A stretch of DNA of 64,000 nucleotides, taken from the NCBI RefSeq assembly GCF_001305965.1, contig NZ_JXQC01000003.1, positions 3,453,361 through 3,517,360 on the forward strand, read 5' to 3'. Below the pieces are notes generated by a model, which made no database searches, was not told where the DNA came from, and saw only the letters and a program-made list of their open reading frames with translations. Every line of letters begins with the position of its first letter. Positions within the stretch are counted from its first letter, which is position 1. The stretch is from Erythrobacter sp. SG61-1L (lineage in GTDB: Bacteria > Pseudomonadota > Alphaproteobacteria > Sphingomonadales > Sphingomonadaceae). Both the position numbers and the translations under genes were made by a program. Of this stretch, positions 54,927 through 64,000 are shown piece after piece.

Positions 54927-55456
54927 TGTCCGGTAAACCCATCATGGGCAGCAGGATGAGGAAAATCGGCTGGGCGGCAGTATTGCTGACCTGCACCAGC
55001 GCCTATGGCGCGCTGCACCTCAAGGTCAATTCGGTGAAGAGCGAGGTCCGCCAGGCCGAACGGCGGATCGTGGCCCTGCGCGAACAGAAGCTGATGCTGG
55101 AAACCGAGTTTGAAACCCGCGCCAACCAGCAGCAGCTGGCCAATTGGAACGAGGTGGATTTCGGCTATCAGGCGCCCACCGCCAAGCAGTTCCTTGAAGG
55201 GGAGCGTCAGCTCGCCCAGTTCGGCACGCCCCGCGCCAAGGGCGCGCCGGAGCCGATCACCGTGGCCCATGCCCCGGTCGAAACGGAAGAGAGCATCTTC
55301 CCGGCGATGGTTTCGCCCATCACCGGCAAGGCCATTGCCGCCGAAGTTCCCCGGGACAATCCGCCCAAGCCTATCGCGCGCGAGAACCTTTCCGCGCGGC
55401 TGATGCGTCCGGCCCAGCGCGTGGAGATCGGGCCGATTGCAGGGGGGGCGGAGTGA
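54923..55456 (+). CDS. ftsL: Cell division protein FtsL-like
   Basis: This bitopic septal protein links FtsB and FtsQ to the FtsWI synthase. It has 177 residues. A short cytoplasmic N-terminus and one membrane helix (about 12-30) are followed by a coiled-coil ([34 protein letters not shown]), where the family's leucine-zipper lies, then a proline-rich C-terminal extension unusual for enterobacterial FtsL but common in alphaproteobacteria. Identification rests mainly on position between rsmH and ftsI. Starts at GTG 54923 (GTGA overlap) or ATG 54926 are both possible. Confidence 0.8.
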   Translation: MMSGKPIMGSRMRKIGWAAVLLTCTSAYGALHLKVNSVKSEVRQAERRIVALREQKLMLETEFETRANQQQLANWNEVDFGYQAPTAKQFLEGERQLAQFGTPRAKGAPEPITVAHAPVETEESIFPAMVSPITGKAIAAEVPRDNPPKPIARENLSARLMRPAQRVEIGPIAGGAE

Positions 55457-57177
55457 ACGCACTCACGATCAGCACGGCAATCACCACCGGCCGTGTCGAA
55501 CTGGTCAACACCCGCCAGCGCTCGCTCTTCACCGCCCGGTTCCGTGTCTTGTGGGTAGTGGCGATCTTCAGCCTGATTGCCCTCGTGGCGCTGATGCGCA
55601 TTGCCTATATCGGCGTGGTCCAGCCCGGCCCGTCACGCACGTCCATGGCCGAGGCTCTGCTGCCTCCGCGCGGCGAGATCACCGATCGCAACGGTGTGCC
55701 GCTGGCGCGCGCCTTCCCCGCCTATGCGCTGTGGTTCAACCCCACCGCGCTGGGCGATGGCGGATCGCCGCTGGTGAAGACTCCGGCGGAAGTGGCGGCC
55801 GAACTGGTCAAGATCTTCCCCGACATGGATGCCAAGTGGCTCACGCGCCGGCTTGCGAGCGGCAAGTCCGGCTATCTGCGCCGCCGCGTTCTGCCTGAAG
55901 AGGCGAACCGCATTCAGGCAATCGGCGAACTGGCGCTGGAAGTCCCGCGTGAGACGGACCGGCATTATCCGCAAGGCACCATGGCCGCCCACGTGCTGGG
56001 CTATGTCGGGGCCGACGGACATGGCCGGGTGGGCATGGAATCCGTGCTCGACAAGCAATTGCTCGATCCTGCCCAGCGCGGAAAGCCCGCCATGCTTTCC
56101 ATCGACAGCCGGGTGCAGGGCGCACTGGAAGACGAATTGCGCCGGGGCATGCTGGCAGTGGACGCCGTCGGCGCGGCCGGGCTGGTGCTGGATGTGGACA
56201 CGGGCGAAGTGCTGGCGCTGGCATCGCTGCCGGAATTCGATCCGAACAAGATCGACGCGGCGGGCGAGAAGAACATGTTCAACCGCGTGACCAACCAGGT
56301 CTATGAACTGGGTTCCACTTTCAAGCCGCTGACCGTTGCCGCCGCCATCGACGCGGGAACGGTGACTGACCTTTCGCGCCGCTATCAGGCCGCCCGCCCG
56401 CTGGAAATGGGTGGCTTCCGCATTCGCGACAGCCACGTTATGGGGGCAACCCTGAACGTGCCCGAAGCCCTGATCCATTCCTCCAATATCGTGACTGCCC
56501 AGGTTGCCGACGAGCTGGGCGGCAAGGCTTTGCAGCGCTATATGACCGAGCTGGGCATGCATGAGCGGCCCTATATCGAACTGCCCGCGCGCGGCTTCCC
56601 CATCTGGCACAAGGGCGACTGGCCCCGGCTGCGGACCATGACGGTCAGCTATGGCCACGGCATTGCCGTTACTCCGCTGCATCTGGCCAGTGCCTATGCC
56701 ACCATGGTGAACGGCGGCATCTGGCGCCCTGCCACGCTGCACAAGGTTGAACCCGGCCATGCAGCCAAGGGCCGCCGCGTGTTCAAGGCCAGCACCAGCG
56801 CGCGCATGAACCAGCTGCTGCGCATGATCGCGGTCTATGGCACCGGCAAGAACGCCGATGCGCCCGGCTTCCGCGTGGGCGGCAAGACCGGCTCGGCCGA
56901 AAAGCCCGGTGCGGGCGGCTATCAGCGCTCCACGCTAGTTTCCACCTTCGCCGCCGCCTTCCCGATGGACCGGCCGCGTTATGTCATCATCGCCATGCTG
57001 GACGAGCCGAAGGGCACGGCGGCCAGTTCCTATCAGCGCACCGCCGCATGGAACGCCGCCCCGATCGTGGGCCGTCTGGTGCCGCGCATCGGCCCGCTGC
57101 TGGGCGTCATGCCCGACGATACGCATGACATCGACCTGACCGATCTTGCGCCGCTGGTTGGTGGGAAGAAGGAATGA
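55453..57177 (+). CDS. ftsI: Peptidoglycan D,D-transpeptidase FtsI (PBP3)
   Basis: FtsI is the division-specific transpeptidase that crosslinks septal peptidoglycan. The 574-residue protein has one N-terminal membrane helix (about 32-52) and a pedestal domain with RGEITDRNGVPLA. The penicillin-binding domain has S288-x-x-K in GSTFKP, the SxN motif in IHSSNIV and KTGS at about 478. The start is a GTG overlapping the ftsL stop; the stop overlaps murE (ATGA). Confidence 0.96.
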   Translation: MNALTISTAITTGRVELVNTRQRSLFTARFRVLWVVAIFSLIALVALMRIAYIGVVQPGPSRTSMAEALLPPRGEITDRNGVPLARAFPAYALWFNPTALGDGGSPLVKTPAEVAAELVKIFPDMDAKWLTRRLASGKSGYLRRRVLPEEANRIQAIGELALEVPRETDRHYPQGTMAAHVLGYVGADGHGRVGMESVLDKQLLDPAQRGKPAMLSIDSRVQGALEDELRRGMLAVDAVGAAGLVLDVDTGEVLALASLPEFDPNKIDAAGEKNMFNRVTNQVYELGSTFKPLTVAAAIDAGTVTDLSRRYQAARPLEMGGFRIRDSHVMGATLNVPEALIHSSNIVTAQVADELGGKALQRYMTELGMHERPYIELPARGFPIWHKGDWPRLRTMTVSYGHGIAVTPLHLASAYATMVNGGIWRPATLHKVEPGHAAKGRRVFKASTSARMNQLLRMIAVYGTGKNADAPGFRVGGKTGSAEKPGAGGYQRSTLVSTFAAAFPMDRPRYVIIAMLDEPKGTAASSYQRTAAWNAAPIVGRLVPRIGPLLGVMPDDTHDIDLTDLAPLVGGKKE

Positions 57178-58640
57178 ACCTCGCCCGCCTGGCCGAAGCG
57201 GCGGGCATCGCCGTTTCCAACCTTCCCGACGATACGGTGACGGGCTTTGCCATAGATCACCGCAAGATCGCGCCGGGCACGGTGTTCGGCGCCTTCCGGG
57301 GCGCGCGCTTCAACGGCGAGGATTTCATTCCTGCCGCCATCGCTGCGGGCGCCATTGCCATTGTCGCTCGTCCCGAAGCAGTGGTGCAGGGCGCGGTGCA
57401 TATCGCCGATGCCGAACCGCGCCGCGCCTTTGCCCGCCTTGCCGCGCAGTTCTTCCAGCCCGTGCCGGAAGTGGTGGTGGCGGTGACGGGGACCAACGGC
57501 AAGACTTCCACGGTGGAAATGACGCGCCAGATCTGGCGCATGGCGGGCCAGCGCGCGGCCTCCATCGGAACCCTGGGCGTGACCACCCCGGACGAGAGCG
57601 TTTCCACCGGGCTGACCACGCCCGACATCGTCACTTTCCTGTCCAACCTGCACGGGCTGGCGCAGGAAGGCGTGACGCATGTGGCCTATGAAGCGTCCAG
57701 CCACGGATTGTCGCAATATCGCGTGGAAGGGCTGAAAGTGGCGGCGGGTGCCTTCACCAATCTCAGCCGCGATCACCTCGACTACCACCCCACGATGGAA
57801 GATTACTTCGCCGCCAAGATGCGCCTGTTCGACGAAGTGGTCGAAGATGGCGGCGCGGCGGTGATCTGGGCCGACGATGAATGGTCGGCCCGCGCGGCAG
57901 ACCATGCGCGGCAGCGCGGCCTCAAGTTGATGACCGTGGGCGAGAAGGGCGAGGGCATTCGCCTGACCGGCCGGGTTCCGGGCCAACTGGGGCAGGAACT
58001 GGAACTGGAATATGCCGGCGCCGTCTGGAAAGTGAAACTGTCGCTGATCGGCGGTTATCAGGCGGCCAATGCGCTGGTTTCGGCAGGGCTGGTGCTGGCG
58101 ACGGGCGGCGATCCGAAGGCAACCTTCGATGCCCTGTCCCGCCTGCAGCCAGTGCGCGGGCGGCTGGAACGCGCGGCGATCAGCGCGGCGGGTGCGCCCA
58201 TCTATGTCGATTACGCCCATACGCCCGATGCGCTGGAAGCGGCGATTGCGGCCCTGCGTCCGCATGTCGAAGGCCAGCTTATCACTGTGTTCGGCGCGGG
58301 CGGGGATCGCGATACCGGCAAGCGTGCGGAAATGGGCAAGGTGGCCGCTCGCGCTTCGGACGTGGTAATCGTAACGGATGACAATCCGCGCAGCGAAGAC
58401 CCGGCGGCAATCCGCGCCATGGTGCTTTCCGGCGCGCCGGATGCGCAGGAAATCGGTGACCGGCGGGCGGCTATTGCTGCGGCCATTGCGCAGGCCGGGC
58501 CAAAGGACATCGTGCTGATTGCCGGTAAGGGCCACGAACAGGGCCAGATCATCGGCGCGGGAGACGAGATGCAGATCCTTCCCTTCGACGACGTGACAGT
58601 GGCGCGCGAATGTGCCGGTATTGCGGGAGGCGCGGCGTAA
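57174..58640 (+). CDS. murE: UDP-MurNAc-tripeptide synthetase MurE
   Basis: MurE adds meso-diaminopimelate to UDP-MurNAc-L-Ala-D-Glu. The 488-residue protein has the ATP loop TGTNGKTS (Lys110), YEASSHGLSQYRV, the carbamylated-Lys region and the DNPR motif in VIVTDDNPRSEDP, which selects meso-DAP over lysine. The final base of its TAA stop is the first base of the murF ATG. Confidence 0.96.
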   Translation: MNLARLAEAAGIAVSNLPDDTVTGFAIDHRKIAPGTVFGAFRGARFNGEDFIPAAIAAGAIAIVARPEAVVQGAVHIADAEPRRAFARLAAQFFQPVPEVVVAVTGTNGKTSTVEMTRQIWRMAGQRAASIGTLGVTTPDESVSTGLTTPDIVTFLSNLHGLAQEGVTHVAYEASSHGLSQYRVEGLKVAAGAFTNLSRDHLDYHPTMEDYFAAKMRLFDEVVEDGGAAVIWADDEWSARAADHARQRGLKLMTVGEKGEGIRLTGRVPGQLGQELELEYAGAVWKVKLSLIGGYQAANALVSAGLVLATGGDPKATFDALSRLQPVRGRLERAAISAAGAPIYVDYAHTPDALEAAIAALRPHVEGQLITVFGAGGDRDTGKRAEMGKVAARASDVVIVTDDNPRSEDPAAIRAMVLSGAPDAQEIGDRRAAIAAAIAQAGPKDIVLIAGKGHEQGQIIGAGDEMQILPFDDVTVARECAGIAGGAA

Positions 58641-60118
58641 TGGCTTCCCTTCCTCTCCCGATCACGTGGCTTCCCCAGACTTCCGATGCGCTGCCGCTGG
58701 CCCTGTGGGATGCAGTGTCCATCGCCGTCGCCACGGGCGGCAAGCCCAGCGGGCAATTCCAGGTCTCGGGCGTCGAGATCGACAGCCGCGACGTGGTGCC
58801 CGGCGATCTGTTCTTCGCCCTGAAGGGTGAGACGAGCGACGGCCATGCCTATCTCGACAAGGCCTTCGCCAATGGCGCGGTGGCTGCCGTGGTGGATCGC
58901 CCGATAGACCGGCCGCATATTCTGGTGGAAGATACCACTGCCGCACTGGCCGCATTGGCGCAGGCCGCGCGCAGCCGCGTGTCCGCCCGCATCATCGGCG
59001 TCACCGGATCGGTCGGCAAGACGGGCGTGAAGGAAGCTATCTTCGCCGCGCTCGACCGGGCCAGCCGCGGTGCGGCCCATCGTTCGGTGCGCAGCTATAA
59101 CAACCATGTCGGCGTCCCGCTCAGCCTCACGCGAATGAACGCACGCGCAAAGTTCGCGATCTTTGAAATGGGCATGAACCATGCGGGCGAAATCGCCGCG
59201 CTGACTGCACAGGTTCGCCCGAATGTGGCCGTCATCACCACCATCGCGCCCGCTCATATCGAGATGTTGGGCAGCGAAGAGGCGATTGCCGAGGCCAAGG
59301 CGGAAATCTTCCTCGGCCTAGAAGCGGGGGGCACGGCAGTCATCCCGGCGGACAGCCCGCATTTCCTGCGCCTCAAGGAAGCCGCACTGGCGGCCGGGGC
59401 AAAGGTCGTCTCCTTCGGCAAGGCACGCGATGCCGATGTGCGCCTGCTCGATGCCATTCCCCAGGCCAATGGCGGATCGCTGGTGACGGCCGATCTGGGC
59501 GACAACCGCCTGTGCTACACGGTGGCTGAGCCGGGCGAACACTGGGTGACCAATTCGCTTGCCGTAATGGCGGCCGTGCGCGCTGCCGGCGGCGATCTGG
59601 GCGCGGCGGGCCTTTCGCTGGCCGAGATGGGCGGCCTCAAGGGCCGGGGCGCACGCCACCGGGTGGCAGTGCCCGGCGGGCAGGCCCTGCTGATCGACGA
59701 AAGCTACAACGCCAATCCCGCCTCCATGCGGGCAACGCTGGCGCAGTTGGGGCAGACGCCCGCCACGCGCCGGATCGCCGTTCTCGGTTCGATGCGCGAG
59801 CTGGGCGACTTCGGCCCGGCCTTCCATTCCCAGCTCACCGAGCCGCTGGCGGCTGCCAATGTGGACTTCGCGCTGCTGGTCGGTGCGGAAATGGATGCAC
59901 TGGCGCTGGAATTGGGGAAAGGGGCGGCAAACGCGCTTGGCAAGCCGATTCGCTTCGCTCATTGCGGTAGTCCTGAAGAAGCCATCGCGGCCCTTGAGGA
60001 ATACGGGCTGGCGGGGGGCGACGCGGTGCTGGTCAAGGGCTCTAATTCGGTAGGGCTGGCGCGCGTGGTTGCTCACTTCGCCGCGGCCGTAAATGCCGAG
60101 GGTCGCAAGGAAGTCTAA
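58640..60118 (+). CDS. murF: UDP-MurNAc-tripeptide--D-Ala-D-Ala ligase MurF
   Basis: MurF joins D-Ala-D-Ala to the UDP-MurNAc-tripeptide, completing the cytoplasmic pentapeptide. The 492-residue protein has the ATP loop [15 protein letters not shown], the MurF-type N-terminal domain with [19 protein letters not shown], and [29 protein letters not shown] is a strong MurF signature. The start shares a base with the murE stop (TAATG), and the stop shares a base with the mraY start. Confidence 0.96.
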   Translation: MASLPLPITWLPQTSDALPLALWDAVSIAVATGGKPSGQFQVSGVEIDSRDVVPGDLFFALKGETSDGHAYLDKAFANGAVAAVVDRPIDRPHILVEDTTAALAALAQAARSRVSARIIGVTGSVGKTGVKEAIFAALDRASRGAAHRSVRSYNNHVGVPLSLTRMNARAKFAIFEMGMNHAGEIAALTAQVRPNVAVITTIAPAHIEMLGSEEAIAEAKAEIFLGLEAGGTAVIPADSPHFLRLKEAALAAGAKVVSFGKARDADVRLLDAIPQANGGSLVTADLGDNRLCYTVAEPGEHWVTNSLAVMAAVRAAGGDLGAAGLSLAEMGGLKGRGARHRVAVPGGQALLIDESYNANPASMRATLAQLGQTPATRRIAVLGSMRELGDFGPAFHSQLTEPLAAANVDFALLVGAEMDALALELGKGAANALGKPIRFAHCGSPEEAIAALEEYGLAGGDAVLVKGSNSVGLARVVAHFAAAVNAEGRKEV

Positions 60119-61188
60119 TGCTGTATCTCATCGCACAATGGCTGGATTTCGAAGGGCCGGCCAATCTCGTGCGCTATCAGACGTTTCGCGCCGGCGCGGT
60201 GCTGATTACCGCGCTGCTGATCGGGCTGGTGATTGGCCCGCGCTTCATCAACATGCTGCGCGTGCGCCAGGGCAAAGGCCAGCCGATCCGCGAGGACGGC
60301 CCGCAGAGCCACCTCGCCAAGCGCGGCACGCCCACCATGGGCGGGCTGATGATCCTCGTCTCGCTGATGCTCTCCATGCTGCTGTGGATGAACCTTGCCA
60401 GCCCCTTCGTCTGGGCCTGCATGGCCGTGACAGTGGGTTTCGGCCTGATCGGCTTCCTCGACGATTATGACAAGGTGACCAAGCGCAGCCACAAGGGGGT
60501 TTCGGGCAAGGTGCGCCTTGCCGCGGAATTCTTCGTGGCAGGAGTGGCCAGCTGGATCATCGTCAGCCAGATCAGCACCAACCTTTACATCCCCTTCCTT
60601 TCCGGCGTCAGCATTCCGCTGGGGCCGTTCTATTACGTCTTTGCCGCCACGGTGATCGTGGGCTTCGGCAATGCGGTGAACCTGACTGACGGGCTGGATG
60701 GCCTCGCCACCATGCCGGTGGTGATTGCGGCGGGGGCATTCTCGCTGATCTGTTACCTCGCGGGCCGCGTGGACTATGCCACCTATCTGGGCATTCCGCA
60801 TGTGCCGGGCGCGGGCGAACTGGCGATCTTCTGTGCGGGGATCATGGGGGCGGGCCTTGCCTTCCTGTGGTTCAACGCACCGCCTGCCGCCGTGTTCATG
60901 GGCGATACGGGCAGCCTTGCCCTTGGCGGGGCGCTGGGCACCATTGCCGTGGCCAGCCATCACGAAATCGTGCTGCTGGTGATCGGCGGCCTGTTCGTGC
61001 TGGAGACGGCATCGGTCATCATCCAGGTGTTCTTCTACAAGCGGACCGGCAAGCGTGTGTTCCGCATGGCGCCGATCCATCATCATTTCGAACAGCTTGG
61101 CTGGGCGGAATCGACCGTGGTGATCCGTTTCTGGATCGTCTCGATCGTCTTCGCGCTGGCGGGCCTCGCAACGCTCAAGCTCAGGTGA
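60118..61188 (+). CDS. mraY: Phospho-N-acetylmuramoyl-pentapeptide transferase MraY
   Basis: MraY makes lipid I by moving phospho-MurNAc-pentapeptide to undecaprenyl phosphate. The 356-residue protein has ten hydrophobic helices. Key motifs are [19 protein letters not shown] (Asp-rich Mg site), [10 protein letters not shown] and [18 protein letters not shown], with [14 protein letters not shown] near the C-terminus. It overlaps murF by one base and murD by four. Confidence 0.97.
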   Translation: MLYLIAQWLDFEGPANLVRYQTFRAGAVLITALLIGLVIGPRFINMLRVRQGKGQPIREDGPQSHLAKRGTPTMGGLMILVSLMLSMLLWMNLASPFVWACMAVTVGFGLIGFLDDYDKVTKRSHKGVSGKVRLAAEFFVAGVASWIIVSQISTNLYIPFLSGVSIPLGPFYYVFAATVIVGFGNAVNLTDGLDGLATMPVVIAAGAFSLICYLAGRVDYATYLGIPHVPGAGELAIFCAGIMGAGLAFLWFNAPPAAVFMGDTGSLALGGALGTIAVASHHEIVLLVIGGLFVLETASVIIQVFFYKRTGKRVFRMAPIHHHFEQLGWAESTVVIRFWIVSIVFALAGLATLKLR

Positions 61189-62513
61189 TCCGCTCAACCC
61201 ACTTCTCCGGCAAGCGTTACGCCATTCTCGGCCTTGCCCGTTCCGGGCTTGCTGCGGCCGAATGCCTGCTGGCCAGCGGCGCCGAAGTCGTCGCGTGGGA
61301 CCGGCAGGATAATGCCCGCGCCGCCGTGGAAGGCCGCGCGCGGCTGGCCGATCCGCTGGAAATCGACCTGACGGGTTTCGACGGCGTGGTCGTATCCCCC
61401 GGCGTGCCGATCAATGTTCACCCGATTGCCCAGCGCGCCCGCGAGGCAGGCGTTCCGCTGATCGGTGACATCGAACTCTTCGCGCTCGCCCGGGCCGACC
61501 TGCCGCCTCACCGCGTGGTGGGCATCACCGGCACTAACGGCAAGTCCACCACCACTGCGCTGGTGCGCCATCTGCTCGACAGCGCGGGCATCCCCGCGCG
61601 CATGGGCGGCAATATCGGCCTGCCGATCCTGGCGGAAGAACCGCTGGAGGCGGGCGGGGTCTATGTGCTGGAACTGTCCAGCTATCAGATCGATCTGACC
61701 TTCTCGCTCAAATGCGAAGCAGCGGCGCTGACCAATATCACGCCAGATCATCTCGATCGCTATGCCGGGTTCGAGGCTTACGCTGCCTCCAAGGCGCGGC
61801 TCTTCGCGATGCAGGATGCCGATCAGTTCGCCGTCTTCGGCTGCGACGATGCACCCACCCGCGCGATCTATGAGGCTGAGCGCAGCCGCCGCCCGGCGGG
61901 CCGCGTGGCCTGCGTGGACAAGGCCGCGCTCCTGCCGCATCAGGCTGAGTGGCCCTCCCTGCAAGGGCCGCATAATCTGGAAAACGCGGCCACTGCCGCC
62001 GCGCTGGTGGAAGAACTGGGCGTCACGCGCAATCAGGTGCTGGCCGGCCTCGCCACCTTCCGGGGGCTGCCGCACCGGATGGAGCGGCTGGGCGAATATC
62101 GCGGCGTGCTGTTCATCAATGACAGCAAGGCCACCAATCCCGCTTCTGCCGCCCCGGCGCTCGCGGCCTTTCCGCCAAACCCGGAAAAGCGCATTCACTG
62201 GATTCTGGGCGGCCTGCCCAAGGGTGACGATTTGGGCGAGTGCGAGCGTTATTTCGGCAATGTGGCCGCCGCCTATACTATCGGGGAAGCCGGGCCGCGC
62301 TTTGCGGAAATCCTCGATCCGGTCACGCATGTCGAACGCTGCGAAATGATGGCGGAGGCGGTCAGCCGCGCCATGGCCGCCGCCAAGCCGGGCGACGTGA
62401 TCCTGTTCTCCCCCGCCTGCGCCAGCTTCGATCAGTTCCGTGACTATGAACTGCGCGGCGACGCCTTCCGCGAAATCGTCAGCTGCCTGACGGATGGGGG
62501 TGTCGCGCCGTGA
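61185..62513 (+). CDS. murD: UDP-N-acetylmuramoylalanine--D-glutamate ligase MurD
   Basis: MurD adds D-glutamate to UDP-MurNAc-L-Ala. From the GTG at 61185 (overlapping the mraY stop) it has 442 residues. [14 protein letters not shown] forms the UDP-binding N-domain, [15 protein letters not shown] is the ATP loop, and [20 protein letters not shown] and [17 protein letters not shown] are conserved MurD segments. It also overlaps ftsW by four bases. Confidence 0.96.
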   Translation: MIRSTHFSGKRYAILGLARSGLAAAECLLASGAEVVAWDRQDNARAAVEGRARLADPLEIDLTGFDGVVVSPGVPINVHPIAQRAREAGVPLIGDIELFALARADLPPHRVVGITGTNGKSTTTALVRHLLDSAGIPARMGGNIGLPILAEEPLEAGGVYVLELSSYQIDLTFSLKCEAAALTNITPDHLDRYAGFEAYAASKARLFAMQDADQFAVFGCDDAPTRAIYEAERSRRPAGRVACVDKAALLPHQAEWPSLQGPHNLENAATAAALVEELGVTRNQVLAGLATFRGLPHRMERLGEYRGVLFINDSKATNPASAAPALAAFPPNPEKRIHWILGGLPKGDDLGECERYFGNVAAAYTIGEAGPRFAEILDPVTHVERCEMMAEAVSRAMAAAKPGDVILFSPACASFDQFRDYELRGDAFREIVSCLTDGGVAP

Positions 62514-63778
62514 CCGCAGTGCCCGGCCTTTCCCACACACCCAGCTTGTCGCAACCTTATGTTCCCCGGATGGGTGAACGCGGTGCGCAGGCTTCGCGCA
62601 GGCGGCTCGACAAGCGCAGCCAGTTGCGCATCTGGTGGAGAGAGATTGACCGGGTTCTGCTGGTGATGGTGCTGCTGCTGATGGCCATCGGCACAGTGGC
62701 CGTGGCCGCCGCATCGCCTGCCAGTGCGCGGCGCCTGTCGACTTCGGCAGTGAAGCTGGACGATCTCTATTTCTACTGGCTGCACCTGCGCTGGCAGTTC
62801 CTGGGCATCCTGACCATGCTGGGCGTTTCCATGGCGCCCAAGGACTGGGCACGGCGCGGCGCCATTGTGCTGTGCGCGGCGATGCTGGTGGGCCTTGTCC
62901 TGGTGCCCTTCGTGGGGTCTGAAGTAAACGGCGCCAAGCGCTGGCTGCGCTTCGGCATCAGCCTGCAACCGTCCGAATTCCTCAAGCCGGCCTATGCGAT
63001 CACCATGGCATGGATTCTGTCGTGGCGAGTGCGCGATCCGCGCCTGCCGGTAATTTCCATCGCCACGGGCCTGATGGCGCTGATCGTCGGCCTGCTGATG
63101 GCGCAGCCCGATTTCGGTTCCGCAATCCTCTATGTCGGCTGCTGGGGCGTGCTGGTGCTGCTTTCGGGCATCGACATGCGCCGTATCGGCGCGCTGATGG
63201 GCGCAGGCATTGTGGGAATCGGCGCGACCTATCTGCTTTACGACAACGCCCGCCACCGCATTGATGCCTTCCTTGGCGGCGGCACGGCCTATGACCAGGT
63301 GGACCTTGCCCGGCGCACGCTGATGGCCGGCGGCTGGACGGGCAGCGGCATGTGGCTGGGCACGCGCAAGCTTTCCCTGCCTGAAGCGCATACGGACTAT
63401 ATCTTCTCCGTCATCGGAGAAGAATTCGGCCTGCTGATCTGTGCATTGGTGGTGCTGGTCTATCTGGCGATCATCGCCCGCGTGCTGGTGCGGCTGGTGA
63501 ACGAGGAAGACCTGTTCACGATCCTTTCGGCATCGGGCCTCATTGCGCTGATCGGCGGGCAGGCCTTCATCAATATTCTGGTGAACCTCCAGCTCTTCCC
63601 CTCCAAGGGCATGACCTTGCCCTTGGTGAGCTACGGCGGTTCTTCCACAATTGCCCTGTGCCTAACTGTCGGGCTGATGCTGGCCTTGACGCGGCGCAAC
63701 CCCTATCTCAGCCGGGACCGGTTCGATCTCATGGCGGCGCTCGCCAAAGAGGACCGGGACAAGGGAGGGCGGCATTGA
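62510..63778 (+). CDS. ftsW: Lipid II polymerase FtsW (SEDS family)
   Basis: FtsW is the division-specific SEDS glycosyltransferase partnered with FtsI. The 422-residue protein starts at a GTG and has about ten membrane helices. Conserved segments are GAKRWLRFGISLQPSEFLKPAYAI, MAQPDFGSAILYV, LPEAHTDYIFSVIGEEFGL, and GQAFINILVNLQLFPSKGMTLPLVSYGGSS. The N-terminus carries a basic cytoplasmic stretch (about 25-45). Confidence 0.96.
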   Translation: MTAVPGLSHTPSLSQPYVPRMGERGAQASRRRLDKRSQLRIWWREIDRVLLVMVLLLMAIGTVAVAAASPASARRLSTSAVKLDDLYFYWLHLRWQFLGILTMLGVSMAPKDWARRGAIVLCAAMLVGLVLVPFVGSEVNGAKRWLRFGISLQPSEFLKPAYAITMAWILSWRVRDPRLPVISIATGLMALIVGLLMAQPDFGSAILYVGCWGVLVLLSGIDMRRIGALMGAGIVGIGATYLLYDNARHRIDAFLGGGTAYDQVDLARRTLMAGGWTGSGMWLGTRKLSLPEAHTDYIFSVIGEEFGLLICALVVLVYLAIIARVLVRLVNEEDLFTILSASGLIALIGGQAFINILVNLQLFPSKGMTLPLVSYGGSSTIALCLTVGLMLALTRRNPYLSRDRFDLMAALAKEDRDKGGRH

Positions 63779-64000
63779 GCTCCGCTTCGAAACATTACGT
63801 ACTCGCCGCCGGAGGAACGGGCGGACATCTGATCCCGGCTTTCGCGCTCGCTACCGAGCTTGAGCGGCGTGGGCATCATGTCGCCCTGATCACGGATGAA
63901 CGCGGCGCGGCCATTCCGGGCAAGCCCGAATTCCTGACGGCCCATGTGCTGCCCGCCGGGCGGTTCGGCAAGAACCCGCTCAAGTGGATCGGCGGCGCGC
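63775..64000 (+). CDS. murG: UDP-GlcNAc transferase MurG (partial, 5' part)
   Basis: MurG adds GlcNAc to lipid I to make lipid II. The start is a TTG at 63775 overlapping the ftsW stop (TTGA), with AAGGGAGG upstream. The visible 75 residues contain the family glycine loop AAGGTGGHLIPAFALATEL. The rest lies beyond the window. Confidence 0.93.
   Translation, partial: MSSASKHYVLAAGGTGGHLIPAFALATELERRGHHVALITDERGAAIPGKPEFLTAHVLPAGRFGKNPLKWIGGA

Overview
The window looks like a chromosomal segment of a high-GC alphaproteobacterium of the order Sphingomonadales (Erythrobacteraceae or Sphingomonadaceae). The support is: uniformly GC-rich coding sequence, frequent GTG and TTG starts, a CpaA-CpaE/TadBC pilus locus, a 993-residue Oar-like TonB-dependent receptor, the order argS / SPOR protein / nagZ / scpA / scpB / tatABC, and a tightly overlapping division and cell-wall (dcw) cluster. 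I saw no rRNA, tRNA, CRISPR array, transposase or prophage. The family-level assignment is inference from gene content and protein style.

Layout. 1-1223 holds the N-terminal part of a penicillin/AHL-acylase type enzyme. 1520-4099 is clpB behind a heat-shock type promoter. 4143-4931 is an orphan sulfotransferase. 5041-8022 is the TonB receptor, divergent from an SDR / TetR / methylthioadenosine phosphorylase operon (8318-10638), followed by a MarR regulator with a palindromic operator. 11321-18604 is a minus-strand Tad pilus locus (cpaA, cpaB, cpaC, cpaD, cpaE, tadB, tadC) with no cpaF ATPase, flp pilin or tadD-G genes next to it. 18617-24227 carries a hydrolase, an FAD oxidoreductase, a 58-residue YegP-like protein, rnhA, thrB, ispH and a lipoprotein. 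24345-31034 is argS / SPOR / nagZ / scpAB / tatABC. 31172-36730 holds an amidohydrolase, a beta-hydroxyacid dehydrogenase, threonine ammonia-lyase, the N-end-rule transferase bpt and a GH24 lysozyme. 36873-37920 is an OmpA-family gene broken by a frameshift. 38252-45437 carries a glycosyltransferase, the glnB-glnA pair with sigma-54 type promoter elements, argC, an SH3 protein, an M17 peptidase and a lipoprotein. 45478-52392 carries map, ccmAB, a pterin dehydratase, a second SDR, a low-GC membrane protein, a DNA glycosylase, a ferredoxin and a cysteine synthase. 52370-64000 is a membrane-anchored protein followed by mraZ, rsmH, ftsL, ftsI, murE, murF, mraY, murD, ftsW and the start of murG.

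The most unusual observation is a 59-base segment shared at 58 of 59 positions between the 3' part of cpaB (17135-17193) and, in inverted orientation about 20 kb away, the linker of the OmpA-family gene (37224-37282). Removing 46 bases of it from the OmpA gene restores one continuous beta-barrel, proline-linker and peptidoglycan-binding reading frame. The OmpA gene therefore appears to have been disrupted by a short templated insertion, or the sequence contains an artefact at that point.

Functionally the window is mostly housekeeping: protein quality control, envelope biogenesis, nitrogen assimilation, amino-acid metabolism, chromosome condensation, Tat export and cytochrome c maturation. The accessory parts are the pilus locus, the receptor/SDR regulatory region, the sulfotransferase and the low-GC membrane-protein gene near 49.4-49.7 kb.
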